Shown: positions 37,836-48,695 of the stretch, in pieces | Position numbering within the stretch: the first letter of the stretch is position 1 | How the letters are laid out: each line of letters starts with the position of its first letter | Source of the DNA: Sipunculus nudus | Lineage: Eukaryota; Annelida; Sipuncula; Golfingiida; Sipunculidae | Length of the DNA stretch: 64,000 nt | Direction of reading: 5' to 3' | Assembly: GCA_026874595.1 (NCBI GenBank) | Contig: CM049316.1 | Location: forward strand, 49,974,695 to 50,038,694 | Program-made: the position numbers and the translations under genes | Notes under the pieces: model-generated | Database searches by the model: none | Told to the model about the DNA's origin: nothing | The model's input: only the letters and a program-made list of their open reading frames with translations

Positions 37836-37931
37836 CAATCCCTGGACTACTTGAACAAAATTGTCAACATTCCATGTAATCAAGCCACCTGAGTCAGACC
37901 TCACTTCAGGCCAGTTACCAGCATTCAAAGA
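37836..37931 (-). CDS. CNOT1: CNOT1 exon, TWNVDNFVQVV segment
   Basis: This exon is 96 bp, exactly 32 codons, phase 0 at both ends, with acceptor TTTGTAG|TCTTTG and donor GGATTG|GTGAGT. It encodes SLNAGNWPEVRSDSGGLI and TWNVDNFVQVVQGL. The pattern W-x10-TWNV-x3-(F/I) matches the vertebrate segment ending in TWNVEVLIDVLKEL. Because it is symmetrical, skipping it would keep frame. It sits 55-98 bp from two lineage I repeat tails (37738 and 37780) in the following intron. Confidence 0.93.
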
Positions 37932-39166
37932 CTACAAAAGAAATCACAAACACATCTTTCAATTAATGGTCACTTCCCCCCTAAACTTCTCAACAAGTGA
38001 TCCATTAGTCATTGCATAATTTACAACAGTATCAGCTAATATTAGCAGAGAACAGAAAGGCAACATCTTGTTACAACTTAAGCAGCAGAGAATAAGGTGC
38101 CTTGGCACCTTATTCTAAAAAGAATAGGCTAAAAAGAATAGGTTAGGATGTGACAAAGAACAGGTTGGGGGCAGTAGCTACTGAATGCAGATTAATACTA
38201 TAAAATAAATATAAGGGATCCATGGATCATGGTGCTTAACTGAAGTTGACCTTAAAAGTTAAAATCTAAAACAAGGCCTACAGGCAAACCTGTGCAATGG
38301 GATATACATCAGGTATAATGCTTCCATGCTGGACCATCACCTTTCAAGTACATGTATGACATGTATATGTACAATTCAAGCTCTGAACAAACAAGGGACC
38401 CATGGGTCACGGCGCTAAGCTGAAGTTTGACATTTTAGCAAATGCAAAATATGCAAAATATTCTATTGTAATGTTTTTCATATATATAAGCATATGAAAA
38501 GCTAAGAGGAAATGGCCCTCCTACTTGGTTATAGTAAAGTTCTAAATATATGATTGCAAAACTAATACTTTGACAAGACTGTCATGAAGAAAAACAGTAA
38601 AAGTTTCTAGATACTGTGATGCATATGAAAATTTACAGATGGACAGGCAAGGGGACAGAATGGACTGATACCTTTATTTCAATTTCAAGGGAATGATGTA
38701 TATTAGTTTATAGCATTTTTTAGCATATCCACTTTTTCCATTAAAAGTTTTTATCAGATTCATTTTTTTATTTACAAGTTTTTTAAATTTGTAATAAAAC
38801 TAGTGGCCCATGGGCCATGACACTCAGCTGAATTCAAGGAATGTTGAACAATGAGCAAAATGACTGCCAGAGTGCAAACAAATCATGAATTTTGTGAAGA
38901 GTCCTTAGAAATGGGTTTCAGTGGGCTTTTGGACAGATGACAACATCATTTGAAGGTCTCATAAATAGAAAAACAAGGCCTACAGGCCTAATGCAAACCT
39001 GTGCAATGAGATTACACTAGGTATAATGCTTCAATGCTGGACCATTACTTTTTAAGAACATGTGTAACATGAATATGAACAATGCAAGTACTAAACACTT
39101 AGAACAAGAAACAATTAGACAAACATCACTGCTGCAATTCTGGCATGGGTGCACACAACACTAAAA
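37932..39166 (-). repeat. Fragments of lineage I and II heads and body type J
   Basis: Lineage II heads are at 38272 and 38974; lineage I heads at 38392 and 38784 (variant CTAGTGGCCCATGGGCC, still palindromic). Body J (aagcatatgaaaagctaaga, 'ttatagtaaagttctaaa') at 38410-38780 also occurs at 13880, 51540 and 56700. No tails were seen. Positions 37932-38220 are unrecognised. Confidence 0.5.
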
Positions 39167-40518
39167 CTAGAAAACGGGTAGTCAACAGGTGACTACTTGT
39201 ATCCGCCAAAATCAGATTGGGAAAGGTGAAATGAGGCATGGATTGAGTGGCAAGGGGAAATAGTGAGGTGTGTTGCATCATAGCCTGGATGTCTGCAGCC
39301 AAAAAGTGTATGTAGGTTGTATGTCCCAGATGTATAACCATGCAAAATTTTAGGCAGATAAGTCAAACCACTACTGAGATATGAGTGATTTTAGCCCACG
39401 GCAGACAAACAGACAGACGCTGTGCAAAAATGGTGGCAGGTGGCGCCACCAAATTTTTGTATGATTAAGAGATATGTGAGATCTATACACATGCAAAATT
39501 TTGGCCCAACTGGTCAAATGGTTCCTGAGATATGAGCTTGGATATCTGCAGCTTAAATGTGAATTTAGGTGAGGCCACCTGTCATAAAATCAAGAAAGCT
39601 GTCCAGGATGTATACACATGCAAAATTTCAGGTGGATAAGTCCAACCAATGCAGAGATATATGAGTGTTTTTATCCAAAGGCAGATGAACAGATGGACGC
39701 TGTGCAAAAATGGTTGCAGATGGCGCCATCATTTTTAGTGTATGTTATAAAGCTTTCCAAGGGCTACATTTGTGCAAAATCTTTAGCCTTACCGGTCAAA
39801 CAGTTCCCGAGATATGTGGGTTTATGTGTGGAAACAGACACACAAATGGATGCTGGGCAGTGAGGAAAGGTCAGAGGTCAACCAAAAATCAAGGCTCAGC
39901 AGTTCACATGTGACCTGATGATAAACCGAATTCGCTTAAAGCTATCCAAGGGCTACATTTGTGTAAAATTTTTTTCCTGATTGGTTGAACGGTTCCCGAG
40001 ATATGAGCTTGGATGTCTAGAGCGTGAACATGAAAGTAGGTTGCGCCACCTATCATAAAATTAAGAAAGCTATTTAGGATGTATACGCATGCCGAATTTC
40101 AGGTGAATCAGTCAAACCACTGCAGAGATATGAGTGATTTTAACTCAAGGCAGATGAACAGATGGACACTGTGCAAAAATTGCTGCAGGTGGCGCCACCA
40201 TTTTTTGTGTATGTTATAAAGCTATCCAAGGGCTACATTTCTACAAAAAAAATTATCCTGATCGGTCAAACGGTTCCCGAGATATGTGGGTTTATGTGGA
40301 AACAGACGCACAAACGGTCGCTGGGCACAGAGGAAAGGTCTGAGGTCAAGGCCAATTGGTTAGGCACCAGTTCACATGTGACCCGATAATTGATGTAAGT
40401 TTTTGGAAAAATCCATCCAGTAGTCTCAGAGGAGTTCTCCGGAAATGATTGCCGCAGCGGCGGTGGCAGAACCCGGTCAAAAACATAGTATCCACAAAAC
40501 TTATTTTGGTGGATACAT
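39167..40518 (-). mobile_element. Lineage III Helentron-like element, copy 2
   Basis: The CTAG end at 39167-39170 is followed by the mutated hairpin region (gggtagtcaacaggtgacta). The other end is the hairpin 'tatccacaaaacttattttg' with GTGGATAC near 40517. Exact palindromes are at 39439 and 40188, plus GATGGCGCCATC at 39719-39730, in which both arms changed and symmetry was kept. Flanks do not match each other, so the locus has rearranged. Confidence 0.75.
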
Positions 40519-40965
40519 TTATAGAATACAGACCTAATTTCTGGCATGTACATAGGAACTATATAGAGGATTATTTATGATAAAAATGAGGAAGATGAGT
40601 GATTTTGATATTAGGCAGTCCTGAAGTGTGAAAATAGGTTTTTAATAAACAAGGGTCCCATGGGTCACGGCGCTCAGCTGTTATATACGATAAAAAATAT
40701 GATTTGGGAAAGAGGCACATGATTGTTTTGTGTGGTAATAAATATAAGCTTTATTATGAGTTGTTGGTGTTTAGCTTATGTATGATTTTGATAGTATCTT
40801 TGGAGACAGGGAAGAGGATTGATTTCATTTATTTTATTAACAAATGGAGTGCTACTGTCACACAGATTGTGACTTGGCCATATAACTTATAAGCTGCACA
40901 TATTATATAAAAGTTTAACTATTTATTAAAAAAAATTACAAATATTGTCCCAAATATAATTTTTA

Positions 40966-42127
40966 TCTAATACTTATAAAAGGTTCACGTTTGTTCGCAA
41001 TGTTCTCTAAAACCACGTTGTGTACAATATTGTGCCATACATATTTTAAAGGTTTTTATCCCTGCAGTGACAAAGGCGATATGAAAATAAATAATTTCTA
41101 TTATACATATAATTTTAAGTGATTTTTCCGTTTTTTTACCGAGCACAGCCGAACTGCCTTCGGCAATCACCGGAATGCGTGCATCGAGGTCACTTAACCT
41201 CTAACACTAAGGACTATTGTTCATATGAATAACGCTTGCTTTCAATGAGGGATTTGACCCACGTGCGTGGTCAGTAAAAGAGAAAACACATGTTTCTCGC
41301 TTTATGAAATGGAGAGTTCAACCCAGGAGGATTAATGACAAAACCTAATTCAAGGTCCCAATTTCAGGAACAGGGCTGGGGTGGTGGCGGGGTTTCAGGC
41401 CTCAAAATTTGTCTGATATGATTAAAAAAAGGGTTGCGGCGGTTGAAAATGAATACGGACCCTCTGCATGGAGTCCCGTTGGGTCCGCTCCTGCTACTTA
41501 CGAGGTATGCATATTTCTGTTTCTTTCTTCAGGAACAGTTTCCTTGCAACGTACATTTAATATATCTTTCATGTGTTCATCACATCAACCTAATCTTTAT
41601 ACGTTCAACGATAGAATCCACTCAAATATCATCAAAAACATGAATGCCCCCGGGTCTCATTCCGGTTCGCAATGTAAACACCATCACTGACCAGGTCTTC
41701 AAGGTAAACATACTGGGGTATAAATTTCTTGCCACGAGGACAGCCCCACAAAATAAAAGTTAAAAATATTGGAGCGACTGCAGGATCACTCAAGCACTGT
41801 CTCCACCAGGTAATGAGTTTATACGGTTGGATGGTATGATGTTTAGAATTCAAGTAATTTAAAAGTAAGTGGCAAAATTAAGATACAAGCAGCTGGGCAT
41901 AGAAACATTTTCTGATCACAGAAGTGTTGTGCCTCAGAAAGGTGCATGAGTTATTCTGCAGTCGTGCCAAAATGTGTATACATATCTTATGGAGACAGTT
42001 TCCCACTGAAAGCCTATATTTTCTGTTAACTTTTAGAATAAAAAAAAATGAGCCATCATTTCACATCTCAGTTGATATATCTCCCCAACCCCGGTAATAA
42101 GCCCGGTATACCGGGTCTATCAGCTAG
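40966..42127 (+). mobile_element. Non-autonomous Helitron
   Basis: This 1,162-bp element starts TCTAATACTT and ends ATCAGCTAG, with a perfect hairpin CCCGGTA/TACCGGG about 12 bases before the terminal CTAG. It sits exactly between A and T of 'tttttattaaaaataa', which is intact in the other type B copies. TC start, CTRR end, 3-prime hairpin and A|T insertion are the four Helitron hallmarks. No Rep or helicase domain is present. Interior sequence is GC-richer than the host and has short open frames on both strands (41409-41510 plus; 41640-41800 minus) that might be captured gene pieces. Confidence 0.88.
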
Positions 42128-43167
42128 TTAAAAATAATAAGAGAATCATATGATTTTTTAAAATGAAATATAACTGAAATGATTATTAAAATAATATTAA
42201 AGAATATATTCATGAATGCATTCATGAATACATTTTGAAAGTATTTGCACGAGTATTCATATACTTTCATTTTTACCTGAATTCCCATTCTTTATGCAAA
42301 TTTTATAATGGAGTACATAATCATATTCGTATTTAAATACAATTTCAAAGTATTCGCACCATGTCTGGTATTTATTCAGTTTTCACCAAACATGTTTGAG
42401 AATCCAGAATATACAAAATTCACACATTTAAATAATGATCATAAGTACCTGGTTTTATAGCTTTTATTTATATTAAAAAATAACTGTAAAAAAATCATTT
42501 TGGACTAATTTCACATCAATGTACACACTAGACACAGTAGGAATCTAGATTAATATTATCAACTGCATCTTTGTCTATCATTAATTTCCTTCATATGATC
42601 CCTAATGATTAGTAATGAATAATTTGATTTACTTCTTTATCATTAAAATTGAACTGAAAAATGCCATAGGTGACTGCATGGTGTTATTTGGAATATGTGA
42701 CATTCTACCCATCGATACAAGATTCTTATATCATCAGTAACTGCAAGTTAATTTCCTGTTATTATAAACTAACAAATTCCTTTTCTATTTTTCTTTAATT
42801 TGTTATTAAAAACCAATAAAAATTTATTAATTTATTGTTTATTGTTATGTTGTTGGGTAAAACTACTAGATGAGTTGGTTGGACACCTGGATCAACTGTG
42901 ACTGGCCATAAGCTGCCTGGATTCCGTGTATGCCTAGCCTCAAGCATGCATAATACAGGTGACTCAAGAGGGGCTGGAGAGAGCCAAAGTCTGACAGGGT
43001 CTCATAAAAAAACATTAATAAAAGCTACAATTTTTGGCCAATTTCATTCAGCTTTCTAAACTAAAAAGCTAAAATCCTTATGTGTGCATGATATGAAAAT
43101 TATATCAACAGTGCTCACGGGAAACAAACGTGCCATGGTCACAGTTGGGCAAAATTTAAGGCACTAA

Positions 43168-44341
43168 TTGTATCCGCCAAAACAGAGTTTTGCGGATACT
43201 ATGTTTTCAGCTGGCCGCCGCCGCCGCCGCGTAGGTGTCCGGAGAACTCCTCCGTAACCGCTGGACAGAATTTTACGAAACCCGGGATTATGTTCGGGTC
43301 ACATGTGAACTGCTGCGCCCCGATTTTGTTTTGACCTCTGACCTTTCCTCTGCGCTCTGCGTCCGTTTGTGCGTCTGTTTCCACACATAAACCCACATAT
43401 CTCGGGAACCGTTTGACCGATCAGGAAAATTTTTTTGCACAAATGTAGCCCTTGGAGAGCTTTATAACATACACAAAAAATGGTGGCGCCACCTGCAACC
43501 ATGTTTGCACAGTGTCCATCTGTTCGTCTGCCTTGGGTTAAAATCACTCATATCTCTGCAGTGACTTGACTAATTCACCTGAAATTCGGCATGCGTATAC
43601 ATCCTGGATAGCTTTTCTGATTTTATGACAGGTGGCGCCACCTGCATTCACGTTTACGCTGCAGACATCCAAGCTCATATCTCGGGAACCGTTTGACCGA
43701 TTGGGCCAAAATTTTACATGTGTATAGATCTCACATAGCTCTTTATCATACGCAAAACTGGTGGCGCCACCTGCAGCCATTTTTGCACAGCTCCTGTCTG
43801 TTTGTCTGCCATGGGATAAAATCACTCATATCTCGGCAGTGGTTTGACATATCTGCCTAAAATTTTGCAGGTTTATACATCCCCGACAGCTCTCTTGATT
43901 TTATGACAGGTGGTGCCACCTGCATTCTAGTTTATGCAGCAGACATCCAAGCTCATATCTTGGGAACCGTTTGACCCATTGGGCCAAAGTATTGCATGTG
44001 TATAGTTCTCACATAGCTCTTTATCATACGCAAAACTGGTGGCGTCACCTGCAACCATTTTTGCTCAGCGTCCATCTGTTTGTCTGCCATGGGCTAAAAT
44101 CACTCATATACATGTAGTGGTTTGACTTATCTGCCTTAAATTTTGCATATGTATACAACTTGGACGGCTTTCTTGATTTTGTGGTAGGGGGGGCAACCTA
44201 CATACACTATTTGGCTGCAGACATCCATGCTAATATGCAACACTCTATTTCCCCTTGCCACTCAATCCATGCCTCACTTCACCCGTTCCACTCTGATTTA
44301 GGCGGATACACGTAGTCGCTTGTCGACTACCCGTATTCTAG
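43168..44341 (+). mobile_element. Lineage III Helentron-like element, copy 3 (opposite orientation)
   Basis: It is 1,174 bp: TTGTATCCGCC and a terminal hairpin at left; GGCGGATACAC, the GTAGTCG/CGACTAC hairpin and CTAG at right. It interrupts 'cactaa / ttttatatttatac', continuous in other type B copies. Exact palindromes are at 43482, 43631 and 43760. It is the reverse complement, with high similarity, of much of 29078-30537. Confidence 0.82.
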
Positions 44342-46320
44342 TTTTATATTTATACTAATAACTTATAAAATTTGAAAAATTCAGAAATAATTTTGGGTAT
44401 TCAATTGAATCTTGATTAAATAATGTTACATCCCTGACAAAAAATCTCTAGCTTCAGCAATGCCCTTGTTAAGGTAGTAAATATATTTCTTGATTTTTTA
44501 CAAAGTGCATTATGTTTGGGCCCATAACTTAAAACAATTACGCAATACTGACATCATTCTGGCATGTGCATAGAGATTGAAAAATATGTATATTATTTAT
44601 GATTAAAGTCAGATCAGTGGTTTTGATATTTGGCAGTCTTTAAGTGTAACAATGGGTTTTTAATGGAAAAATGAAGTTTTTCATTAATATCTCGAAGGTA
44701 TTAAGTCCTAGTGACCAAATTCTTGGCATGGTAGGGGATTTTGGAGACATCTAACTGTATGCCGAATTTAAGGAACTTATAGCTGAAGCTGGGGAGCTGA
44801 GCTCTAGCAAACTGCATAACACTAGCTTGATGTAAACAATATGTTACATGGTGCTTGAAAACTTGAATAAAATCTACAGTTTTTGATCAACTGGTTTCAA
44901 ATTTTTGGTGTTAACAGTTGAAATGCTAACAAAAACATGCTGCGAAAATTAAACCCACAGTACTTACAGGAAAAAAATGTGCCATGGTCAATTTGGGCAA
45001 AATTTAAGGTACCAATTTTTTATTTTTATTAATATTTTAAAAAATTTAAAAGATTTTCATCTAATTTTGGGTATACAATTTAATTTTGATTAATTAAAGT
45101 TATATTACTAGAAAAAAGGTCCATAGCTTTAACATTTTTGTGTTAAGTGATCAAATATCTTTCCTGAATTTTTACAAAATGCATTATGTTTTGGCCCATA
45201 ACTTTTTTAAATTAAATAATACAGACATAATTTCTGGCATGTACATTGGAACTTTATAGAGGAATATTTATGGTAAATATGAGGAAAAACAGATGAGTGG
45301 TTTTGATATAAGGCAGACCTGAAGTGTGAAAATAGGTTTTTAATAAAAAATTGAGGTTTTTCCTAAATATCTGAAAGGAACGAAGTTGCAAAGACCCAGT
45401 TTTCGGCTTGGTAGGAGATCTTGGGGACATCTAACATTATGCCGAATTTTGGATTCCTAGGTCTTATGGTTTCAAAACGTGCCACATCTACGGACGGACA
45501 GACGACGGACAATGGACCACGACTATAGCTCAGATGACTTATAGTCAGCTGAGCTAAAAAATTTAACAGATTTTGATCTAATTTTTGGTATACAATTAAA
45601 TTTTGATCAATTAAAGTTGTAATACTGAAAAAAAGTCCCTACCTTTAACACTTTTGGTCTTAAGTGACCAAATATCTTTCCTGATTTTTTTACAAAGTCC
45701 ATTATGTTTGGGCCCATAACTTTTTTAAATTAAATAATACTGACTTAATTTCTGGCATGTACATAGGAACTATATAGAGGAATATTAATGGTAAATATGA
45801 AGAAAACCAGATGAGTGGTTTTGATATTAGGCAGTCCTGAAGTGTGAAAATAGATTTCTAATAAAAAATTGAGGTTTTTCCTTAATATCTCGAAGGAAAG
45901 AAGTCCTATTGACCAAATTTTCGGCATGGTAGGAGATTTTTGGGACATCTAAGTGTATGGCAAATTTCAGATTTGTAGGTCCAATGGTGTCAAAACGTGC
46001 CAGTCTTACGGACGGACATCCAGACGGACGGACAGTCGGACAGACAGACGGACTGACGACGGACAATGGACCACGGCTATAGCTCAGATGACTTATAGTC
46101 AGCTGAGCTAAAAATTGAGGTTTTTCCTTAATTTCTCAAAGGAACAAAGTCGCAAAGACCCAGTTTTCGGCTTGGTAGGATATCTTGAGGACATCTAACA
46201 TTATGTCGAATTTTGGATTCCTAGGTCTTACGGTTTCAAAACATGCCACATGTAAGGACAGACGGGTGGACGGACAATGGACCACGACTATAGCTTAGAT
46301 GACTTTTAGTCAGCTGAGCT

Positions 46321-47100
46321 AAAAATAAACAAAATCCAATAGTTTTTCAGATGACTGATATTTGCAAAAAATTTCGTGATGCTAGCTCCTGCTGTTTTTA
46401 GATAGCTATGGTAAACGTACAGATGCCGCACGATGCCGCACCATAGCATAAGCTCATAGGTTTGCTGACAATTTTGCAGAAGAAAACTACTGCAGCCCTC
46501 AGTTTGATATAGGCTTACCTGACCACATGACCAACTTCAGTTTTCTAAAACTATATTACAAACCAATGATTCTAAACTATTCTTCCACACTTTAGAGACA
46601 TTACCCTAGGATCATTCTTGTGAAATATTTAACAGTTTGGCTTGTCAGTTTCATCAGAAAACATTTTTAAAGTAGTTACTGAAAGAGGCTGAAGTTACTA
46701 GTTTTCTCTCTGTAAAAAAAAGTTTGATGCAGGGGGCACCAATAACCCCTCAATTTCAAAAATGAGTCATGTGACCAACATGTGCATAAAAATTTGGTGA
46801 TGTTAGCTCCTGCCATTTCTGAGGTTGTATTATTAGCATGCTTAAAGTGCCAAACTCCGCCAAAAATCACTAAACTGGAACCATTTGAACATACTTGAGA
46901 GAGCTTGTCCCTCTGATTATGAAACAATTTGCCTTAATGGTTTCAGTGAAGAAGATTTTTGATGGTTTTTTAGCTTTTTCCCATAAAATGTTAGTCAATG
47001 CAGGTGGCCCCACAAAAACTCAATCCCACAACACTTTTACATAAAATTTCAGGATGCTAACTACTGCCGTTAGGTAAAAGGTAGTTGTATATCCGTCAGT
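46321..47100 (-). repeat. Lineage II fragments
   Basis: A short lineage II tail piece (tail 'agcataagctcatagg', ending near 46466) is followed by a diverged body to about 47070. The palindrome is eroded to 'ggtggccccac' near 47002. Positions 47101-47354 show nothing recognised. Confidence 0.55.
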
Positions 47101-47354
47101 ATACAGCATACTGATCAGTGTTGACTGTTCTGTATAAATAATAAATTACAAGCAACATCACAACAAACATTTCAAGATATTTTTTATTCCTCCTTTGTAT
47201 ATCTTACAGTTAGTAACCACTAGAAACAAACATAAAACAGAACAAATGAGATTTATGTCTTGGTTCTTGAGAGTTCTCCCTGGGTATAGAACAAATAGGC
47301 CAGCATAAAACTGACACAAAATAAACCCTTATGACTGTTAAGCAATGATCTAAC

Positions 47355-47484
47355 CTGGACAGGAATGCCATCGCCTGTGAGGCCACTGGTGGTGCTTCCC
47401 ATCATTCCTAGCACACGAGCCACTGCTGATGGTGTGATTTCCCTGACACCCAGCTGCAGGAGGGTTGTGCGGCATTCGTCAATG
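47355..47484 (-). CDS. CNOT1: CNOT1 exon, VARVLGMM segment
   Basis: This 130-bp exon has acceptor TGCTTAG|CATTG and donor GTCCAG|GTTAGA. The first base completes the split Ser codon. It then encodes [39 protein letters not shown] and IPVQ. The VARVLGMM and SGLTDGIP motifs are hallmark CNOT1 sequence; one extra Gly lies in the LTGDGIP turn compared with my memory of vertebrates. The exon ends in phase 0. The donor, GTTAGA, is the weakest of the nine by consensus. Confidence 0.95.
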
Positions 47485-48303
47485 CTAAGCAAACATTAAG
47501 ATTCATAAGCAGCATATAAACATCCTCTAGAATCCTGCTTTATTTAGGATCAATTAATGACAAGCAGAAACAAGGGACAATTTGGGCAAGCCCTCAGCTG
47601 AATTAACTCAGATTTTAAATGTGTAAAATTTTAGCAAATGGAAATGAGCTTAGTTCAATAGTTATATATTCTAGAATGTTATCATTTAAAAAGCTTGGAG
47701 AAACTTCTGTTTAAATTTGGTAGTGGTCAGATGGAATTACACTATATCAGATTTATGATACAATATGCCAAATAATAAGTGCTGAGGTAAACATTTGATA
47801 TAATGTTTACTTGTCAATATCACAGGAACAATTAAATATGACAAAAAAATTAAATATAAATTTATTTTAAACTAAATGAAACTTGCATTTGCATCGGCAA
47901 ATACATGAAGTGCATTATCATTAGCAAATCTAAGAGAAACTGCACAGGCAACTGCAATTAGGGGCAAGAAATGGCTTAAGTTTATTGTAACGTTACACAG
48001 ACCCAAAGGTGAAGGTGACACTAAGTGTGGTAACTGCAATGAACACTGCAGAGTTTTGTTTGATTCTGATAAGAATAAGGATAATTAGAACTAGAAATTT
48101 CTGGTATCAGAGTTGCCATAGTATCCCCAGACAATTCAGGCATAACCCCTTCAGAAAAAGGCAAAAAATCAGCAAACAGCGCTATTGAGCAAATGATGCC
48201 TGTTAAAGTTGCACTTTTTGGCTTTAGTTTCTAATGGAAAATTTGGTCACAGTGACCAAATTTAAATGTGAGCACTGCAAATGGTGCATGCATTGCATGC
48301 CTT
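47485..48303. other. Intron with isolated terminus-like sequences
   Basis: A diverged lineage I head is at 47571 (CAAGGGAC, GCCCTCAGCTG). Positions 48091-48135 (ctagaaatttctggtatc, then 'catagtatccccaga') resemble a lineage III/IV terminus. The rest is unrecognised. Confidence 0.4.
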
Positions 48304-48526
48304 AAGGCCTGGCCACACCGAACACTGCACAGCTCTGCGCTGCATGAAATGTTGAGTACATGCAAATACACTGGGGTGTCCACACCAAATGCTGTGATGC
48401 GCCCCGCTTTGAAGCGCTGCAAAACAAAGCTGAGAAAAGTTCAACTTTCCCTGCTTTGCAGTGCCGCAAAAAGGCCCAGCTTTGATTTAGTATAGTATTT
48501 GAAGCACTTCGGTGTGGCCGGGCCTT
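48304..48526. mobile_element. MITE with GGCCACACCGAA inverted repeats
   Basis: A 223-bp element has near-perfect 19-bp terminal inverted repeats, AAGGCCTGGCCACACCGAA and the complement TTCGGTGTGGCCGGGCCTT (one mismatch). Its interior is GC-rich with repeated GCGCTGCAAAACAAAGC-like words. I could not define a target duplication, so the superfamily is uncertain. Confidence 0.7.
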
Positions 48527-48695
48527 TACACGCCCATTGCATATTTTGTGACCTCTGCTTGGAGGAAATTAAATTTAGGCGAGATATTTTATTGATATTT
48601 CTATTCAGTTTGATCTAAATCAATCACATTCCTTGCGAGTCATTGTGGTGACAGCACAAAGCAGCCTAGTGACTTCGGGCCTTATTAAAAGCAAA
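48527..48695. other. Intron between MITE and lineage I element
   Basis: Nothing was recognised in this short stretch. Confidence 0.4.

Larger units (their letters stand above)
40650..45555 (-). mobile_element. Lineage I element, body type B, copy 4, doubly interrupted
   Basis: It has head CAAGGGTCCC at 40650 and tail at 45555. Removing the two insertions leaves about 2,570 bp, close to the 2,559 bp of the uninterrupted copy at 48696, which supports the mapped insertion borders. The 24-bp palindrome lies near 42206. Confidence 0.8.
40519..46320 (-). repeat. Deep nest of lineage I elements
   Basis: Tail-side body at 40519-40649 stops at 'ggtttttaataa' and resumes at 46110 with 'aaaaattgaggtttttcc', ending with a tail at 46320. 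Between them are a type B element (40650-45555) and another tail-side piece (45556-46109) with its own tail. The type B element in turn holds a Helitron and a lineage III element. The nest is at least three layers deep. Confidence 0.65.
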
